Program-made: the position numbers and the translations under genes | The notes under the pieces: model-generated | Told to the model about the DNA's origin: nothing | The model's database searches: none | Seen by the model: the letters and a program-made list of their open reading frames with translations, nothing else | Part shown: piece by piece, positions 1 through 10,739 of the stretch | Layout: each line of letters begins with the position of its first letter | How positions within the stretch are numbered: the stretch's first letter is position 1 | Source of the DNA: Symbiodinium natans | Lineage: Eukaryota > Sar > Dinophyceae > Suessiales > Symbiodiniaceae | Length of the DNA stretch: 64,000 nucleotides | Assembly (NCBI GenBank): GCA_905221605.1 | Contig: CAJNDS010002437.1 | Coordinates: forward strand, 287,001 to 351,000 | Reading direction: 5' to 3'

Positions 1-32
1 TATCATGACTTCCCCACCCCCCTCATATGCAG

Positions 33-1670
33 CTCAGGAGAATATCCTGCTGCGTTCGAGGAGCCGGCTCGCGCTATCGGGGTTCGCCCTCGCCGCTCCC
101 CTTTGTGAAGCATGCGAGGCCACAGAGCCCGCCGGGCGACCCAGAGCCATGAACTTAACGGGATTTCAGAGGAAGCACTTAAGGAATTAGGTACATTGTC
201 TCCCCCACCCTTTTCAGGGGATTAGATGAGGTACTTATCTTCCTAATTCGCTACGAAGAAATCGTAGGTAAAGGGTCTTTTTGTTGGGCTTTAGGGCTTT
301 GCACCAGCTTAAACCCCAAACCCTACACCCTAAACCCTACACCCTAAACCCTAAACCCTAAACCCTAAACCCTAAACCCTAAACCCTAAACCCTAAACCC
401 TAAACCCTAAACCCTAAACCCTAAACCCTACACATGTCAAGCGGCGCCGCACAGTGTGAGGTTGGGACAGTTGGCTACATGGCACCGGAGGCCAAGAACC
501 TCCGTGAAGCAGGGCTTCGTTAGGGTTTGGGGTTTGGGGTTTGGGGTTTAGGGTTTAGGGTTTAGGGTTTAGGAATTCAGTTGAGGATGTTCCTCCGTTT
601 TGCACAGTCCCGTGCAGCCCACAATCCTGGAGTATCTCCAAGGCCTCAACTGCTTCGTCAAGCCCAACGTCGCCATTCTGAAGCTAGGGTATATCTCTGG
701 GGTTTAAACATATTACCGGGTTGAGGCTTGAAAATTGAGTCCCCAACAGCCAGCAAGCCATCAAGCAACAGTCTCGAAGCCGAACTTTGTGACATGCTTG
801 CGTTTGCAGGTCATCCGGTATGCACCTGCGTTGGAACCAGCAGATGTTTTTGCTGCAGGCGTGCACACTGCACAGAGCGAACCAGAGATTCGGAGTGGTT
901 GCTATGCAGCTGTGTGCGGTTCCGCTTAGAAGTTCTGCTCGGTGAATGGCACTCTTCAACTTTTTGTAGATGACACCTTCCTACCTTTTAGGGTTTAGGG
1001 TTTAGGGTTTAGGGATCCTTTTGCAGGTGTGGTGCTCTACACCCTCCTGCTTGGTCGGCAACCTTTTGGTGGTGAGACACCGGCTGAGGAGACCAAGTAC
1101 AGGACAACTTGTACAGAGGCCTCTTGGGATCTTGCAACAACTTTAGGGTTTAGGGTTTAGGGTTTAGGGTTTAGGAACTTTCAGATGCAGCTGCCTGCAG
1201 AGAAGGGCTTCGACCGAAGTGCCCTGTTGGAGAGTCCCCTCGCCGAAAGAAAGCGCTTGATGCCGCCTTGCGTCTCTTCCACAGTTCTAGCGTAGTCCAG
1301 TGAGCCTCATCAGGCAGACTACACTGGGCTGATCTTTCAGAAGCTTGGTAGCAGCTGATGGCTGATGTCCCCCAGCATGTTTCTAGGCATCAGTGAGCTG
1401 ACATGCTGGAGTTCTCCCAAAGTGCATGGTGAGACGGTCACATTGAAGCTCCGCTCTTAGGGTTCAGGGTTCAGGGTTTAGGGTTTAGGGTTTAGGGTTT
1501 AGGGTTTAGGGTTTAGGGTTTTTTCAGCTTTCCCTCTCTTCTGTGGGGTGTGTGCCTTGCTAGCTTCGCTGCCTAAGGAACGTGTCTGGCCTTTGTCAGC
1601 GGTTGCTGCAGTCCCTTCTTGAGAAAGACCCTGTCGAACGACCGAAAGCAGTGGCAGCTGCTCAGGCAGG
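33..1670 (+). CDS. Pseudokinase gene fragment (protein kinase fold, C-lobe), at least six exons
   Basis: Protein kinase subdomains appear in the correct order on the + strand across short exons. Exon 33-118 carries QENILL (catalytic-loop Asn) and LALSGFALAA, which aligns with LSDFGLA; exon 455-490 encodes CEVGTVGYMAPE (subdomain VIII); exon 810-858 encodes VIRYAPALEPADVFAA (subdomain IX); exon 1027-1118 continues GVVLYTLLLGRQPFGG; an exon starts at 1191 (LPAEKGFDRSALLES); exon 1600-1670 encodes LLEKDPVERPKA (subdomain XI). Junction phases agree. Introns 491-809 and 859-1026 are GC-AG, and the gaps hold telomeric arrays in both orientations. The metal-binding Asp of DFG is replaced (GFA), so catalysis is doubtful: a pseudokinase is inferred. 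The N-lobe and HRD loop lie before the window. The next island, 1833-1929, may continue the gene. Confidence 0.75.
300..432 (-). repeat. Interstitial telomeric array (CCCTAAA)n
   Basis: About 16 CCCTAAA units, a few CCCTACA. It lies in the pseudokinase intron before the APE exon. Confidence 0.95.
521..571 (+). repeat. Interstitial telomeric array (TTTAGGG)n
   Basis: TTTGGGG units grading to TTTAGGG, inside the pseudokinase intron 491-809, in the opposite orientation to the array in the preceding intron. Confidence 0.95.
988..1013 (+). repeat. Interstitial telomeric array inside a GC-AG intron
   Basis: Four TTTAGGG units within intron 859-1026 of the pseudokinase gene, 13 bp before the acceptor. 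Confidence 0.95.
1142..1523 (+). repeat. Two interstitial telomeric arrays (1142-1175, 1458-1523)
   Basis: TTTAGGG units flank the exon beginning at 1191; the second array has TTCAGGG variants at its 5' side. Confidence 0.9.
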
Positions 1671-1832
1671 GTGACCTGGGTCAACGTCCAGTCGCAATGA
1701 TTGCTGCTTACTGGGACCCCCTGAATGAGGGCCCTATAATGCCGTAAGGATACCCTTTAAGGGATTGTACAGGGCCCTCAATCCCTCATTCCCTACTGAT
1801 CATTCCTCCGGGGAGACCCGGGTTGATTCCAG

Positions 1833-1929
1833 TTGTGCAACTTGTGGACACGCTGCAGGACGACTGGTTTTTCATGGACCCCACGAAGCCCCTGAGAGAC
1901 GTCGAGGCATGCGACCCCTGGCATGCGTG
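1833..1929 (+). CDS. Putative exon, product unknown
   Basis: After an AG at 1831-1832 an open frame reads VQLVDTLQDDWFFMDPTKPL and on to a GTAATT donor-like site at 1930. It lies just after the kinase exons and could be their 3' continuation. No domain is recognised; the call rests on splice signals and composition only. Confidence 0.3.
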
Positions 1930-2399
1930 GTAATTTTGGAAACCCCCATGTCAATTGCTCACCCAGAGAGTGCCCGTGTTCCTGGCGCAGGCTGCGTCGC
2001 CTGTCTCGCAAGCTTCTTGTGCCTGTGATTGCATGCGAGCTACCGAGCCTCCAAGAGTACGTGTCAGTGCAGGTTGGAAGTTGGCCTACTTGGAGGTTCC
2101 GGGTACTTCTAGCCCAATTGGAACTGTACTTATAAGCCCCCTAGCGGATGCTGTTTCGTCGGTTTCAGTTGCCCGTAAGATCCAATGGGCATCTCAGCTA
2201 AGGTGCAAGCAGCAGAAGGGCATCGCGCCTTGATATGTTCTGGAGCAGGCAGCCAAAGCAGCTGGGGAAGTACGCAGGGCCCGCAGGGCCTACACCCCCA
2301 AACCCTAAACACAAACACCGTTGGGCCTTCTGCCGCCCTAAGTTACCCCCTGAAACACACTCCAGTCCCCCAAAAGGCTGTTGCCAAGTTTATGTGTGT

Positions 2400-2557
2400 A
2401 TATTATATATATATATGTATGTATGCATGCATGTATGCATGTATGCATGTATGTATGTTTGGATGTATGTACGTATGTATGTACATGTATCTGTATACAC
2501 ATGTCATAAATATAAATAAATAAATAAATAAAAGTATATATATATATATATACTTAT

Positions 2558-2589
<32 letters not shown>

Positions 2590-2640
2590 GGATACATATA
2601 GCTGTAGATAGATCGATAGATAGATAGATATATAAATGTA
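2400..2640. repeat. TATG/TA microsatellite complex
   Basis: Mixed (ta)n, (tgta)n, (aaat)n and (agat)n runs. Similar shorter tracts: 14140-14270, 18555-18600, 21360-21390, 26305-26335, 27540-27720, 33280-33300, 35477-35505, 37650-37725, 39040-39061. Confidence 0.95.
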
Positions 2641-3727
2641 AATATAATCGGCTCTGGCTGTTGTTGTTCAGGCGGGTCTCCGCAGCACTGCCGACGAGGC
2701 AGCTTCCAGGGGCACGTGCTTGCAAGCGGGTTTAGGGGTTTGGGGTTTAGGGTTTAGGGTTTGCTGCCCACGATGTCGCGGTACCGGAACAAGTTCTCCT
2801 TGGGGTCATGACGCTGGGGGGGCCCCTCTCACTGCCCCCCTCCTGGACTCGTGCCCCCCCCCCCCTCCCTGGCCCCCCGATGGACCCCCTCCTAGGGCTC
2901 TCTGCCTGTGGCTTTTTTGGTGAACCTGAACCAGGCTGGCGACAACCGTGACGGAATGAAAAAGTTTTATGGAAAGGAAGCAGTTGGCTTGAGTTTAGGC
3001 CTACACCCTAGAAGGAATAGCTTTGGGTGGCTTTGCCGCCTCGGACGGCGCGGGGTGGGAGAAAAATGTTAGACGGCCTTCCACAATCGGGCCAAAGCTG
3101 CTCTTCGCGCTTCACGAGGCTTTCGAGCTTGTTCCAAAACCTAACCTTCACAGCATCTACGCCCTATCACAGCAAACCCTAAACCCTAAACCCTAAACCC
3201 TCAAAATGGTGTTGTCTAAAGCCCCAAATTCCCAAAATCCCTGGGTGCATCACGATGCTCGCTGCCGAGCCCTGAGGAAGCAGCGAGCTGATTCTAGGAC
3301 ATCTCAGGCCATGTGGGGAGTAGGGTTTAGGGTTTAGGGTTTCGGGTTCGGGTTTCGGGTTCGGGTTTAAGGGTGTAGGGCCCCTGAAGGACTCGCCAGC
3401 GCAACCGCCGCAGGCGGCTTCCTTCTTGCAGGTGCTGCTCGCGGGGGTTTACGGAAAGGAGGGACCCCTAATATAGACCCCCTGAATAGTAGGATTCCCT
3501 TTTTAGTAAGGACCCCAATAAGGTACCCCTAATTTCTGAAGGCTCACACATCCTCCGAGGGTCTTAGGGCTTCCGAGATCTAGCGCAGTTCTGCCCCCCA
3601 CCCCCCCCCAATCCAGGTGTAGCAGAGGCCTGACGCGCTCCTTTCAGAGTAAGAGTTTTTCTTTAAGTTGCCACTCTGCACGACGATAATCCCGCCCCAA
3701 TATAAGCTGGATGTTTTTCATTTCCAG

Positions 3728-4033
3728 CGTCTGCCAGGATCGGTGGCCAAGGAAGTCCTCAAAGGCAATGTCTCGCTTCCGCGCGTGGCTTCCTTTCAGG
3801 CATCTTAGGGCATGGTGTGCCGCCTGAGCCCCACAAGTCGACATGGGGGGCTTACGAAAGTAAGGGAACCCTAATATAGACCCCAAATTTTTAGGATTCC
3901 CTCAGAACAAGGACCCCAAGAAGGTACCCCCCCGAATTTCGGAAACCCCCCCCCTCCCATGGCAGACGGCCAGGAAACGGGATGACATGCTGGACTGCAC
4001 GCAGCTGAGTGCGGTGGTGCAGAGGCATCCCAA
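3728..4033 (+). CDS. Two-exon gene fragment, product unknown
   Basis: Exon 3728-3799 follows a pyrimidine-rich acceptor (catttccag) and encodes RLPGSVAKEVLKGNVSLPRV then ASFQ, ending at a GC donor. Exon 3966-4033 encodes TARKRDDMLDCTQLSAVVQR then HP. Both junctions are phase 0. The intron between them (3800-3965) contains a TIR-A element (3845-3954). A further island at 4060-4110 (SAPKMSEYDSR) may follow. The family was not recognised. Confidence 0.4.
3845..3954. mobile_element. TIR-A MITE-like element
   Basis: GGGGG-TTACGAAAG ... TTTCGGAAACCCCC termini with internal GGTACCCC. Inside the intron 3800-3965. Another copy, less complete, is at 3443-3541. Confidence 0.75.
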
Positions 4034-4119
4034 GCCTTAAACCCTAAACCCGAAGCCATGCAGTCTGCTCCAAAGATGTCCGAATATGACTCCAGGCTAG
4101 CAGCTTTAGGATGAAAGGG

Positions 4120-4190
4120 GGTTTAGGGTTTAGGGTTTAGGGTTCAGGGTTTAGGGTTTAGGGTTTAGGGTTTAGGGTTTAGGGTTTAGA
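4120..4190 (+). repeat. Interstitial telomeric array (TTTAGGG)n
   Basis: About ten units, one TTCAGGG variant. Confidence 0.95.
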
Positions 4191-4629
4191 TCATGTTTGT
4201 AAAAGTCCTCCTGCAACTGAGCAGGTGACCGGAAGTCGAGGTTGATGATGGTCATCCGACAATTTGATGTCCTTTCTCCGGCTGAGGATAGGAGTGATAT
4301 TTTCGCGCCACAACACACGGCGCCCATTTGAAGCCAAGGCAAAGTATATAGTGCAGGTACGTGTTGTCAAGCGGCCACACAGGAGGGGACGCTACTGCAG
4401 TTGCGAAGCAGTGAGCGACTGACTGGGGGTGTGCTTGCCATCAGGATACCCCTGTGCCGCCCTCAGGTATCCTCAATCTGCATGACGCAACTTTTGATCG
4501 AGCAAAGGTTCTTGCACCCTTCCTTTAATTACCGGCATTCCTGCCTCACTTGCCTCTCCTCATGTGATTGAGTTCAGCACAGCACGTTGACTTGCCGAGG
4601 ACCCTTTAGAGGTACCTCACAATCCCTTT

Positions 4630-4743
4630 GTCATTCCCCAGAGGGTCCATTTGTATTACCACTGTGGAATTAGGTACCCAAAACCATACTAAATAGGGTT
4701 TTGGGGTACCTAATTCCATAGTAGTAGTACAAATGGACCCTCT
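4630..4743. mobile_element. TIR-B MITE-like element
   Basis: CCAGAGGGTCCATTTGTA ... TACAAATGGACCCTCTGG with inner inverted GGTACCYAA; flanks carry ATTCC on each side. Confidence 0.8.
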
Positions 4744-4884
4744 GGATTCCCTTTGTGCGTCAGGGTCATACCCTGAAAGCGCCTCAAAGGACTGGGGAGA
4801 GGATTTGAATCCTCTCGAGCGCGAGCTGTGAGCATTCTAGGCTCTACCGTCTCTGCATTCCTGGGGGTCTTTTCTACAGTAGCC

Positions 4885-4971
4885 CCTAAACCCTAAACCC
4901 TAAACCCTAAACCCTAAACCCTAAACCCTAAACCCTAAACCCTAAACCCTAAACCCTAAACCCTAAACCGG
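4885..4971 (-). repeat. Interstitial telomeric array (CCCTAAA)n
   Basis: About 12 perfect units. Confidence 0.95.
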
Positions 4972-4982
4972 GGTGTCAGATG

Positions 4983-5591
4983 TCAGTTATGTGTCGGCAT
5001 TTTTCCGAGCAACCACGCTCCAGCGCGCCTCGGCATCGGCTCTATTGTAGCCGGTGTGGAGCGGCGCAGTTCCATCTGCTCAGCCTTGGGCCGTCTCATC
5101 AGAGTCACGCCGGAGTAGGGTTTAGGGTTTAGGGCTAACTCTCGGGCGAATGTGTTGCTTCTCCTGCTGCCGGCGATGTACCACGGTGACTCGCCCGAGC
5201 GTAAGTGCCAGGCCATGGCGAATCCTGGCACTCAGTAACTTAGTAGACGTAGTCTCGAAGGCAGCTAGCTGCTGAGCTTGGGCAAAGTCCAGCATAGTCA
5301 CTAAACCATAAGACCTAATTTCGGAACCCCCAAAAAACCTCAAAGTTTAGGGCCGTGATTTTTCGGGCATGCTTGTTGCCTTAAAAGCTTTTCGAACAAG
5401 TCCTCGGTCGGCGAAGCTGACTGCAGGACGGGCTCCGCATTTGGCCCCGTGTTTTTCCATACTTGCCCCTTTTTTGGCAAGTAAGAGTGCTTCTCATGTG
5501 CATGCATGCAGCTTCTGAATCCATTCGTTCGGACACGGGCTTGCAAAAGGAAGTGCGTGGATGCATGCCTCGTGCGGACTGGCCATGTCAA
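4983..5591. other. Coding-like islands of undecided strand
   Basis: Both strands carry open, protein-like frames: on minus SASPTEDLFEKLLRQQ (about 5420-5370) and AEQMELRRSTPATIEPMPRR (about 5090-5010); on plus VLLLLLPAMYHGDSPERK (about 5150-5220). Splice-like signals exist on both strands. The window's general + polarity favours plus, but nothing seen here settles it. Confidence 0.25.
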
Positions 5592-5841
5592 AACCCTAAA
5601 CCCTAAACCCTAAATCCTAAACAGGGTAGATACTATACAGGTACATGGACCCTTTGGGCATCCTGGGGCTTTCTTTGGGGAGTTGCATCTTTCCTGCGAC
5701 GGTGTGTCTGGGAAGGTGGCGCGGCGCGGTTCATCTGCGCAGACCGCGGGGCAGCCTTGCCACGTCTGACTTTGCAGGCGCAGTGAGAGCAACAGTTTAT
5801 GAACTGCTTCCTGTTCGTCAAAACCTGCTACGTTCGGACCC

Positions 5842-5986
5842 GAACCCTAAACCCTAAACCCTAAACCCTAAACCCTAAACCCTAAACCCTAAACCCTAAA
5901 CCCTAAACCCTAAACCCTAAACCCTAAACCCTAAACCCTAAACCCTAAACCCTAAACCCTAAACCCTAAACCCTAAACCTAAACGC
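5842..5986 (-). repeat. Interstitial telomeric array (CCCTAAA)n, about 20 units
   Basis: Longest perfect CCCTAAA run of the first 20 kb. Confidence 0.95.
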
Positions 5987-6800
5987 TTTAAGAGAAAGAA
6001 GTCCAACGCACACGGGGGTTCAGCAGTCAAGCAGAAGGTGTGGGCTCTTTCAAAATGTCAGAGTTCCTCATGCCAAAGCGGAGGGAAGATCATTGGCCGT
6101 AACAAGGCTTCTTTCCCGCAGTGCCCCTAAACCGTGAACCGTGAACCCTAAACCCGAAACCCGAAACCCGAAACCCGAAACCCGAAACCCTAAACCCCCT
6201 AAACCCCCTAAACCCTAAACTAACTCTGACTTGGTTAGGTCAAGAGCTGCCTATGGGAGATTCACGTGGGACATGCCGCTCGATGGGTCCAGCTCCCAGC
6301 CCTGCGATGATATTGAAATTCAAGCCACCGAGGCTACCTTTTGAGGGTCCTTTTCATAAAGGGGTTAGGGTTTAGGATTTAATTAGGGTTTAGGGTTTAG
6401 GATTCAGGGTTTGTGCCGTAGGCAGGGGACCCGGAAAAGGGGCCCAATTTAGAGAACTCACTCACAAACACTTACTTTGATGACCTTCTTTTGCAGCTTT
6501 GCAAGTTACCCGTCCTCTGCCAAAGCCCCAACAGCCCCCTCCCCCCCCCGCCCGCCCGACCCCGTCCTCCGCCTGGGTACTGCCAGGCAAGTTCCTCCGA
6601 CGGCCAGGCGTGTGGTTTGCTAAGTTGCGTGAGCGATCGAAGTAGATGCGAAACGCACCAGAATTCACGCAAGTAGCTGGTGTCTTCGTTGGCAGCCGAT
6701 GCTCTGACATCCACGCTTTGCACCGATCTCTGCTACAGGTTCCGCATGGTGAGAGCATCGAGAAGTACGCCTTGTTGGCATTGAGCAGGCCGTGCAGAGT
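5985..6800 (+). CDS. Cluster of putative exons, product unknown
   Basis: Three islands separated by telomeric arrays read well on the + strand. About 5985-6110 encodes a basic stretch then a Cys-rich segment (KVWALSKCQSSSCQSGGKII). 6245-6332 encodes AAYGRFTWDMPLDGSSSQ and further residues, ending at a GC donor. From 6739, after an AG in ctgctacag, it reads VPHGESIEKYALLALSRP. They may be 5' exons of the gene modelled at 7711-9391, but the joining introns were not resolved. Confidence 0.3.
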
Positions 6801-7110
6801 GTAACTAAGTAGTCATGGATGTCGATGTTCAGAGTCGACTCTTTTGTATACTGTTCTGTCTGTAGCGATTCTGTCGGGTATCTCGACTCTAGGAGCCCTA
6901 AACCCTAAACCCTAAAGCCTATACCCTAAAACTTAACGCGCAACCCGAAATCCGCAACCCTAAACCCTAAACCCCAAACCCCAAACCCCAAACCCCAGCC
7001 CCCACCCACATCCGTGTGTTCACAATGGCCTCTTGTCAGCACACCGGCACTGGGAGCTCTCGCTTTCGATGCGGATGCGGAGCTTCTTCTGGGCCAGAAC
7101 CTCACTTGGG

Positions 7111-7222
7111 AGTTTAGGGTTTAGGGTTTAAGGTTGAGGGTTTAGGGTTTAGGGTTTAGGGTTTAGGATGAAAGGGGGTTTAGGGTTTAGGGTTTAGGGT
7201 TTAGGGTTTAGGGTTTCGGGGG
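7111..7222 (+). repeat. Interstitial telomeric arrays ending at a TIR-E element
   Basis: Two TTTAGGG blocks separated by aggatgaaagggg, the same linker seen at 4110; the second block abuts the TIR-E copy at 7226. Confidence 0.9.
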
Positions 7223-7225
7223 ATT

Positions 7226-7340
7226 TTTTAACCAATTCTAACTGTACTTATAACTGTACTTGGAAACATATTATGGCACTTGAGGGGCTCATAAGTGGGT
7301 TATAAGTACAGTTATGATTGGTTAATGAGTACCATGAACC
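7226..7340. mobile_element. TIR-E MITE-like element
   Basis: aaccaattctaactgtactt ... ataagtacagttatgattggtt then gagtaccatgaacct; flush against a TTTAGGG array on its left. Confidence 0.7.
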
Positions 7341-7581
7341 TTATGCCAAACTGGGTTTAGGGTTTTATGGTTTGAGGGTTTCAGTTTTTTGGGGGGTTTT
7401 AGGGTTTTAGGCTGTTCTGGTTTTCGAGTGCTTAAGGTTTTGGGGTTTTAGGGTTTTAGGGTTTTCGGGCTTTTCAGGGTTTTCAGGATTTTCAGGGTTT
7501 TCAGGTGTTGGGTTAAGAAGCTCGAACTAACTTACCATCATATAAGTGGTTCTTGTTAAGAAGCTCAAACTACCACCATAT

Positions 7582-7665
7582 GGAGGTTTCCGAAAGTAGG
7601 TACCTCTACGGGGATCCCGTGTATTTGGGGTCTATGTTGGGAGTGCCTTTTTGTCGGAAACTCCC
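7582..7665. mobile_element. TIR-A element
   Basis: GGAGGTTTCCG ... CGGAAACTCCC, flanked by ATAT and ACAT. Confidence 0.75.
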
Positions 7666-7710
7666 ACATAGCTGCACGGTTTTCATCCCTTAATAGTTCT
7701 CCTTTTCCAG

Positions 7711-9391
7711 GGGGTGCTGACCTTCCTGATGCCGCCGTCTGCGACGGCGAGCAGAGCGTCGCGATCTTAGAGGACAAGGGCGCGCAGATTGGAACTCGGG
7801 ATTCATGTCGCAGGCGAGGCTTTCCAAATGTAAGGCACGTCATGCTTCCGCTTTCGAAGGTTAGTTGCTGTGGTCTGCTTCTAAGGAATCACCCTCTCAA
7901 GCTGTGGGTAGAGGTAAGTCGGCCCTGGAACAGAAGCTGCTGCAGTCACGACAAGCCGGCAAGGAGCATCGCAGCGCATCGCAGACATCACGATACCTGA
8001 GACGAAATGGGCTTTCCGAAAGCAAGGGACCCTGGTATAGCATAAGGTTCCCTTCTTATAGCCTTATAGTAAGGACCCGAACAAGGCACCCCTAACTTCG
8101 GAGACACCCCAAGTATCGTCACATTGCAGGTTCCCGGCACAAACGAATTAGCTAGCTAGGCGCTGGTAGCGGCGTCACCATACCAACATCCACAGCCAAT
8201 GTGGGCAAGCCACCACATCAGCATCTCTTCCTGGGACACGGTTGGAAACCCGCTTGCTCAATTTCAAAGTCGTCCTCAGCCTTCTGTGACATCGCCATCG
8301 TGCCTTCAGCACGGGGGACCTCTGTTTCAGCCACCTGTGCATGTTCCGATGTCAACTTTCATACCATGTAAGGGCTGACTCCTTATTAAAGTTCTAACTG
8401 ACCCACACGCCTTCTGCAGACTGGCTATCTGCGCATGCAGAGGCGCTTTAGTAGAAGCCACGGCATAGTCTGGGGGACAGAGTCGCGCGCTCCACCAAAG
8501 CTTGAAGAAGCAAGGTCTTCAGCGATCGCGGGGTGGAGGTTGCGCACTTCCTCTCTACTCTGAGGCTGACAAACTAAACCCTAAACCCTGAACCCTAAAC
8601 CCTGAACCCTGAACCCTGAACCCGTGTTGGAATCTTAATGTAGGGGCAAAAAGCAGGGCTTTGGCGAGCTGCTGGCATGGAAAACCGCCTAGCTTCAAGT
8701 CTGAAGCAGTTCCCGAAGGTTACTTTCACGGGCCCTTTCTATGGTATACAAGGAGTACCCGTTCAAGGGCGCCCATGTTAAGGGACCAGGTGACTACCCT
8801 GAGAAGCTCAGTTAGTTTGGCCTCCCAATCTCGCAGCTTGCTGGCTAAACCAGCGTCCTTTGGCTTTCGGCAGGCTTCCTCCAGACGGTGCGGCTCAGGC
8901 GCAGATCTTGGAGTTTGGTCTACTTCGGCTGCCTGCCTGAGCCACTACGTTGCGATTGCAGGCTCCTCTGCTGAGCTCGCCAATCGTTAACGTGGGAGAC
9001 TTAGCCAATGAACTTCGTTAACCTTTACAGCTGCAAGGGTGGAGCTATTTGCAACAACAAAAAACCGTTCCAAAAGCTACACCGCCTCCCCCTCCCCCCA
9101 CCCCCCCGGCAGTTGCTGCATTCGGGAGTCCGAGGCTCAACATGTTCCCTAAACCCTAAACCCCAAACCCTAAGTTGTCATTCCGTTCTGTTGGCAAGGC
9201 TTGACGTACTCCGTCTCCTCAGCTCTTCCGGCTGGCTTGTCCTACCTTGTGACCCTATTTAGGGTTTAGGGTTTAGGGTTTAGGGTTTAGGGTTTTTTCA
9301 GCCTTGTCCTGTTCAACATGTCGAACATCAGTCACCAGTTCATGCCAACTCGAGGTCGCATCACATCCTTCCAGGTCCATCTTTGCAGCAG
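7711..9391 (+). CDS. Multi-exon gene, Pro/Gln-rich protein of unknown function
   Basis: Exons with matching phases: 7711-7913 (GADLPDAAVCDGEQSVAILE..., perfect GTAAGT donor), 8160-8367 (Q/P-rich, YQHPQPMWASHHISISSW, GTAAGG donor), 8420-8442 (YWLSAHAE), 8515-8564 (VFSDRGVEVAHFLSTL), 8657-8789 (ASCWHGKPPSFKSEAVPEG), 9031-9143 (LQGWSYLQQQKTVPKA then a proline run), 9223-9248 and 9302 onward. GT, GC and AG borders occur; introns hold a TIR-A copy and telomeric arrays, and the donor at 9144 runs straight into CCCTAAA repeats. No domain was recognised; low-complexity composition suggests a regulatory or scaffold protein, but that is a guess. Antisense frames are also open in places and were rejected because phases fail. 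Confidence 0.5.
8009..8110. mobile_element. TIR-A element
   Basis: Diverged copy (GGGCTTTCCGAAAG ... CTTCGGAGACACCCC) within intron 7914-8159. Confidence 0.65.
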
Positions 9392-9539
9392 CACACGAGG
9401 CGCTTGTGCAAAATAGCTGGGCGTCTGTCTGCCTGTGATGGTCCGTAAGACTTGATGCCCACGGGCTTCAGCTAGATGATCTCCCATCTGGTAGACACTG
9501 ACGTCTCCGTGAAGCTGTGACAATAGCCACATGAGTACT

Positions 9540-9633
9540 TCCCAGAAATAGGGATACCCCTTCTATACCCCAAATAGAATAGAATCCCCTTAAAGGAACC
9601 CCAAAAAGGGTACCCCTGTTTTCGGAAACCCCC
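9540..9633. mobile_element. TIR-A element, decayed left end
   Basis: Right terminus TTTTCGGAAACCCCC intact; internal GATACCCC/GGTACCCC present. Confidence 0.65.
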
Positions 9634-10242
9634 GTATAAGAAAATGCAATGAACATGAGGACGGATCTGTGCAACTCTGGACATTTGGGCAGCGGCAGCC
9701 CTTGCAGCAATTGCCGGGCCTCCCAGTCGTTTGGGTTCAGATGAGGGCATGATGGAGCACAGAGAGAGCCCCATGGAAGCGAACAAAGGCAGGCTGTAAT
9801 GCACACATTGTCACTTGGAGATTTGGATTATGAGGACAAGGGCGACAGCCACTCTGTTCAAGCCCAGTGAAATCATATGTCAGGCGACTTGCCAACAGAG
9901 AGGTTGTAGGATATTTTTTCGGAAGGCGGCTGACTCACCCGTGGCGAAGCGGCGAAGCTATAAGACGAAGACAACAGGAAAAAGCGCGCTAGAGCACCCG
10001 CAAGCAAGGGTACGGCCCAAGGCAGGTGTGACAGGATGTGGAGTTTCAGCCGACTTTCTGGCAAGACCAGCTCACTGGGGCAAAGATGACCGGAGATGTG
10101 ATAAAAAGCCCGCTGAATGAGTTGGGAGAAACCTGGGCGCATGCGCCCAACACCACGCAACCTCAAGTCAAGATCGTGTGTGTTTCTGTCACATACCGCA
10201 GATGCTAAATCTGCTTTCAGAAGGTGATATCCTGGGGCAAAC

Positions 10243-10398
10243 ATGGCAGGTTTTACGATATTGGGACTACTGGTGTCCAGCCTCCAGCATGGACCCTCGC
10301 ACAAGAGGGCGCTTCTAGAGAACATCTGGGCGTTCCTGCGCACCGGCTGCGAGCGCAGGACGCTAATCGACTTAATCGGCGGCATGCTGCAAAAATAA
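10243..10398 (+). CDS. Small ORF or terminal exon (51 codons), unknown
   Basis: An ATG-to-TAA frame begins MAGFTILGLLVSSLQHG, a short hydrophobic start, and continues LLENIWAFLRTGCERRTLID. It could be a free small ORF or a terminal exon entered through the AG at 10247-10248. A 170-codon antisense frame overlaps it; neither has a recognisable domain. Confidence 0.3.
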   Translation: MAGFTILGLLVSSLQHGPSHKRALLENIWAFLRTGCERRTLIDLIGGMLQK

Positions 10399-10706
10399 GG
10401 TGGGGATCAATACCTGAAAAGTCCCAGACCAGCACACCTGGAAGCACCACATGATTTGCCGCTGGCTTCGAATTTCGGAGCATCTTTCAGTCCGTCTTCT
10501 TTTTGCAAGGGAGGAAAGCTCGGATCTCACCTGAGGCCTAGGGCATCAGCTCCAGCCCGGGCCCAAGGGATGCTGTTGCAGAGGGTTGGTTTAGGGTTTA
10601 GGGTTTAGGGTTTCGGGTTTGGGGTTTGGGGTTTAGGGTTTAGGGTTTAGGGTGTAGGGGTTGTTGCGATTGAAAGCTTCGTGATGCGATATGCGCGCGC
10701 CACGTA

Positions 10707-10707
<1 letters not shown>

Positions 10708-10737
<30 letters not shown>
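10708..10737. repeat. Poly-G run
   Basis: About 30 consecutive G. Other G runs: 24351-24369, 35456-35472, 50345-50360, 57142-57163. Confidence 0.95.

Positions 10738-10739
<2 letters not shown>

Noticed and set aside
300-432. A true chromosome end
   Set aside because: Arrays are short, internal, in both orientations and flanked by exons; the window does not start at a telomere.
2403-2725. Tyr/Ile/Met-rich small ORFs
   Set aside because: Translation of TATG/TA microsatellite.
4795-4825. Possible tRNA T-arm (gagaggatttgaatcctctc)
   Set aside because: Loop is TTTGAA rather than TTCRA with a mismatched closing pair, and no A-box, anticodon arm or acceptor stem was found nearby.
8797-8940. Minus-strand helical frame (PHRLEEACRKPKDAGLASKL)
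   Set aside because: Overlaps the phase-consistent + exon 8657-8789 region; treated as antisense shadow.
9873-10385. 170-codon minus-strand ORF
   Set aside because: No domain, no splice support, and it overlaps a plausible + strand exon (10243-10398); region polarity is +.
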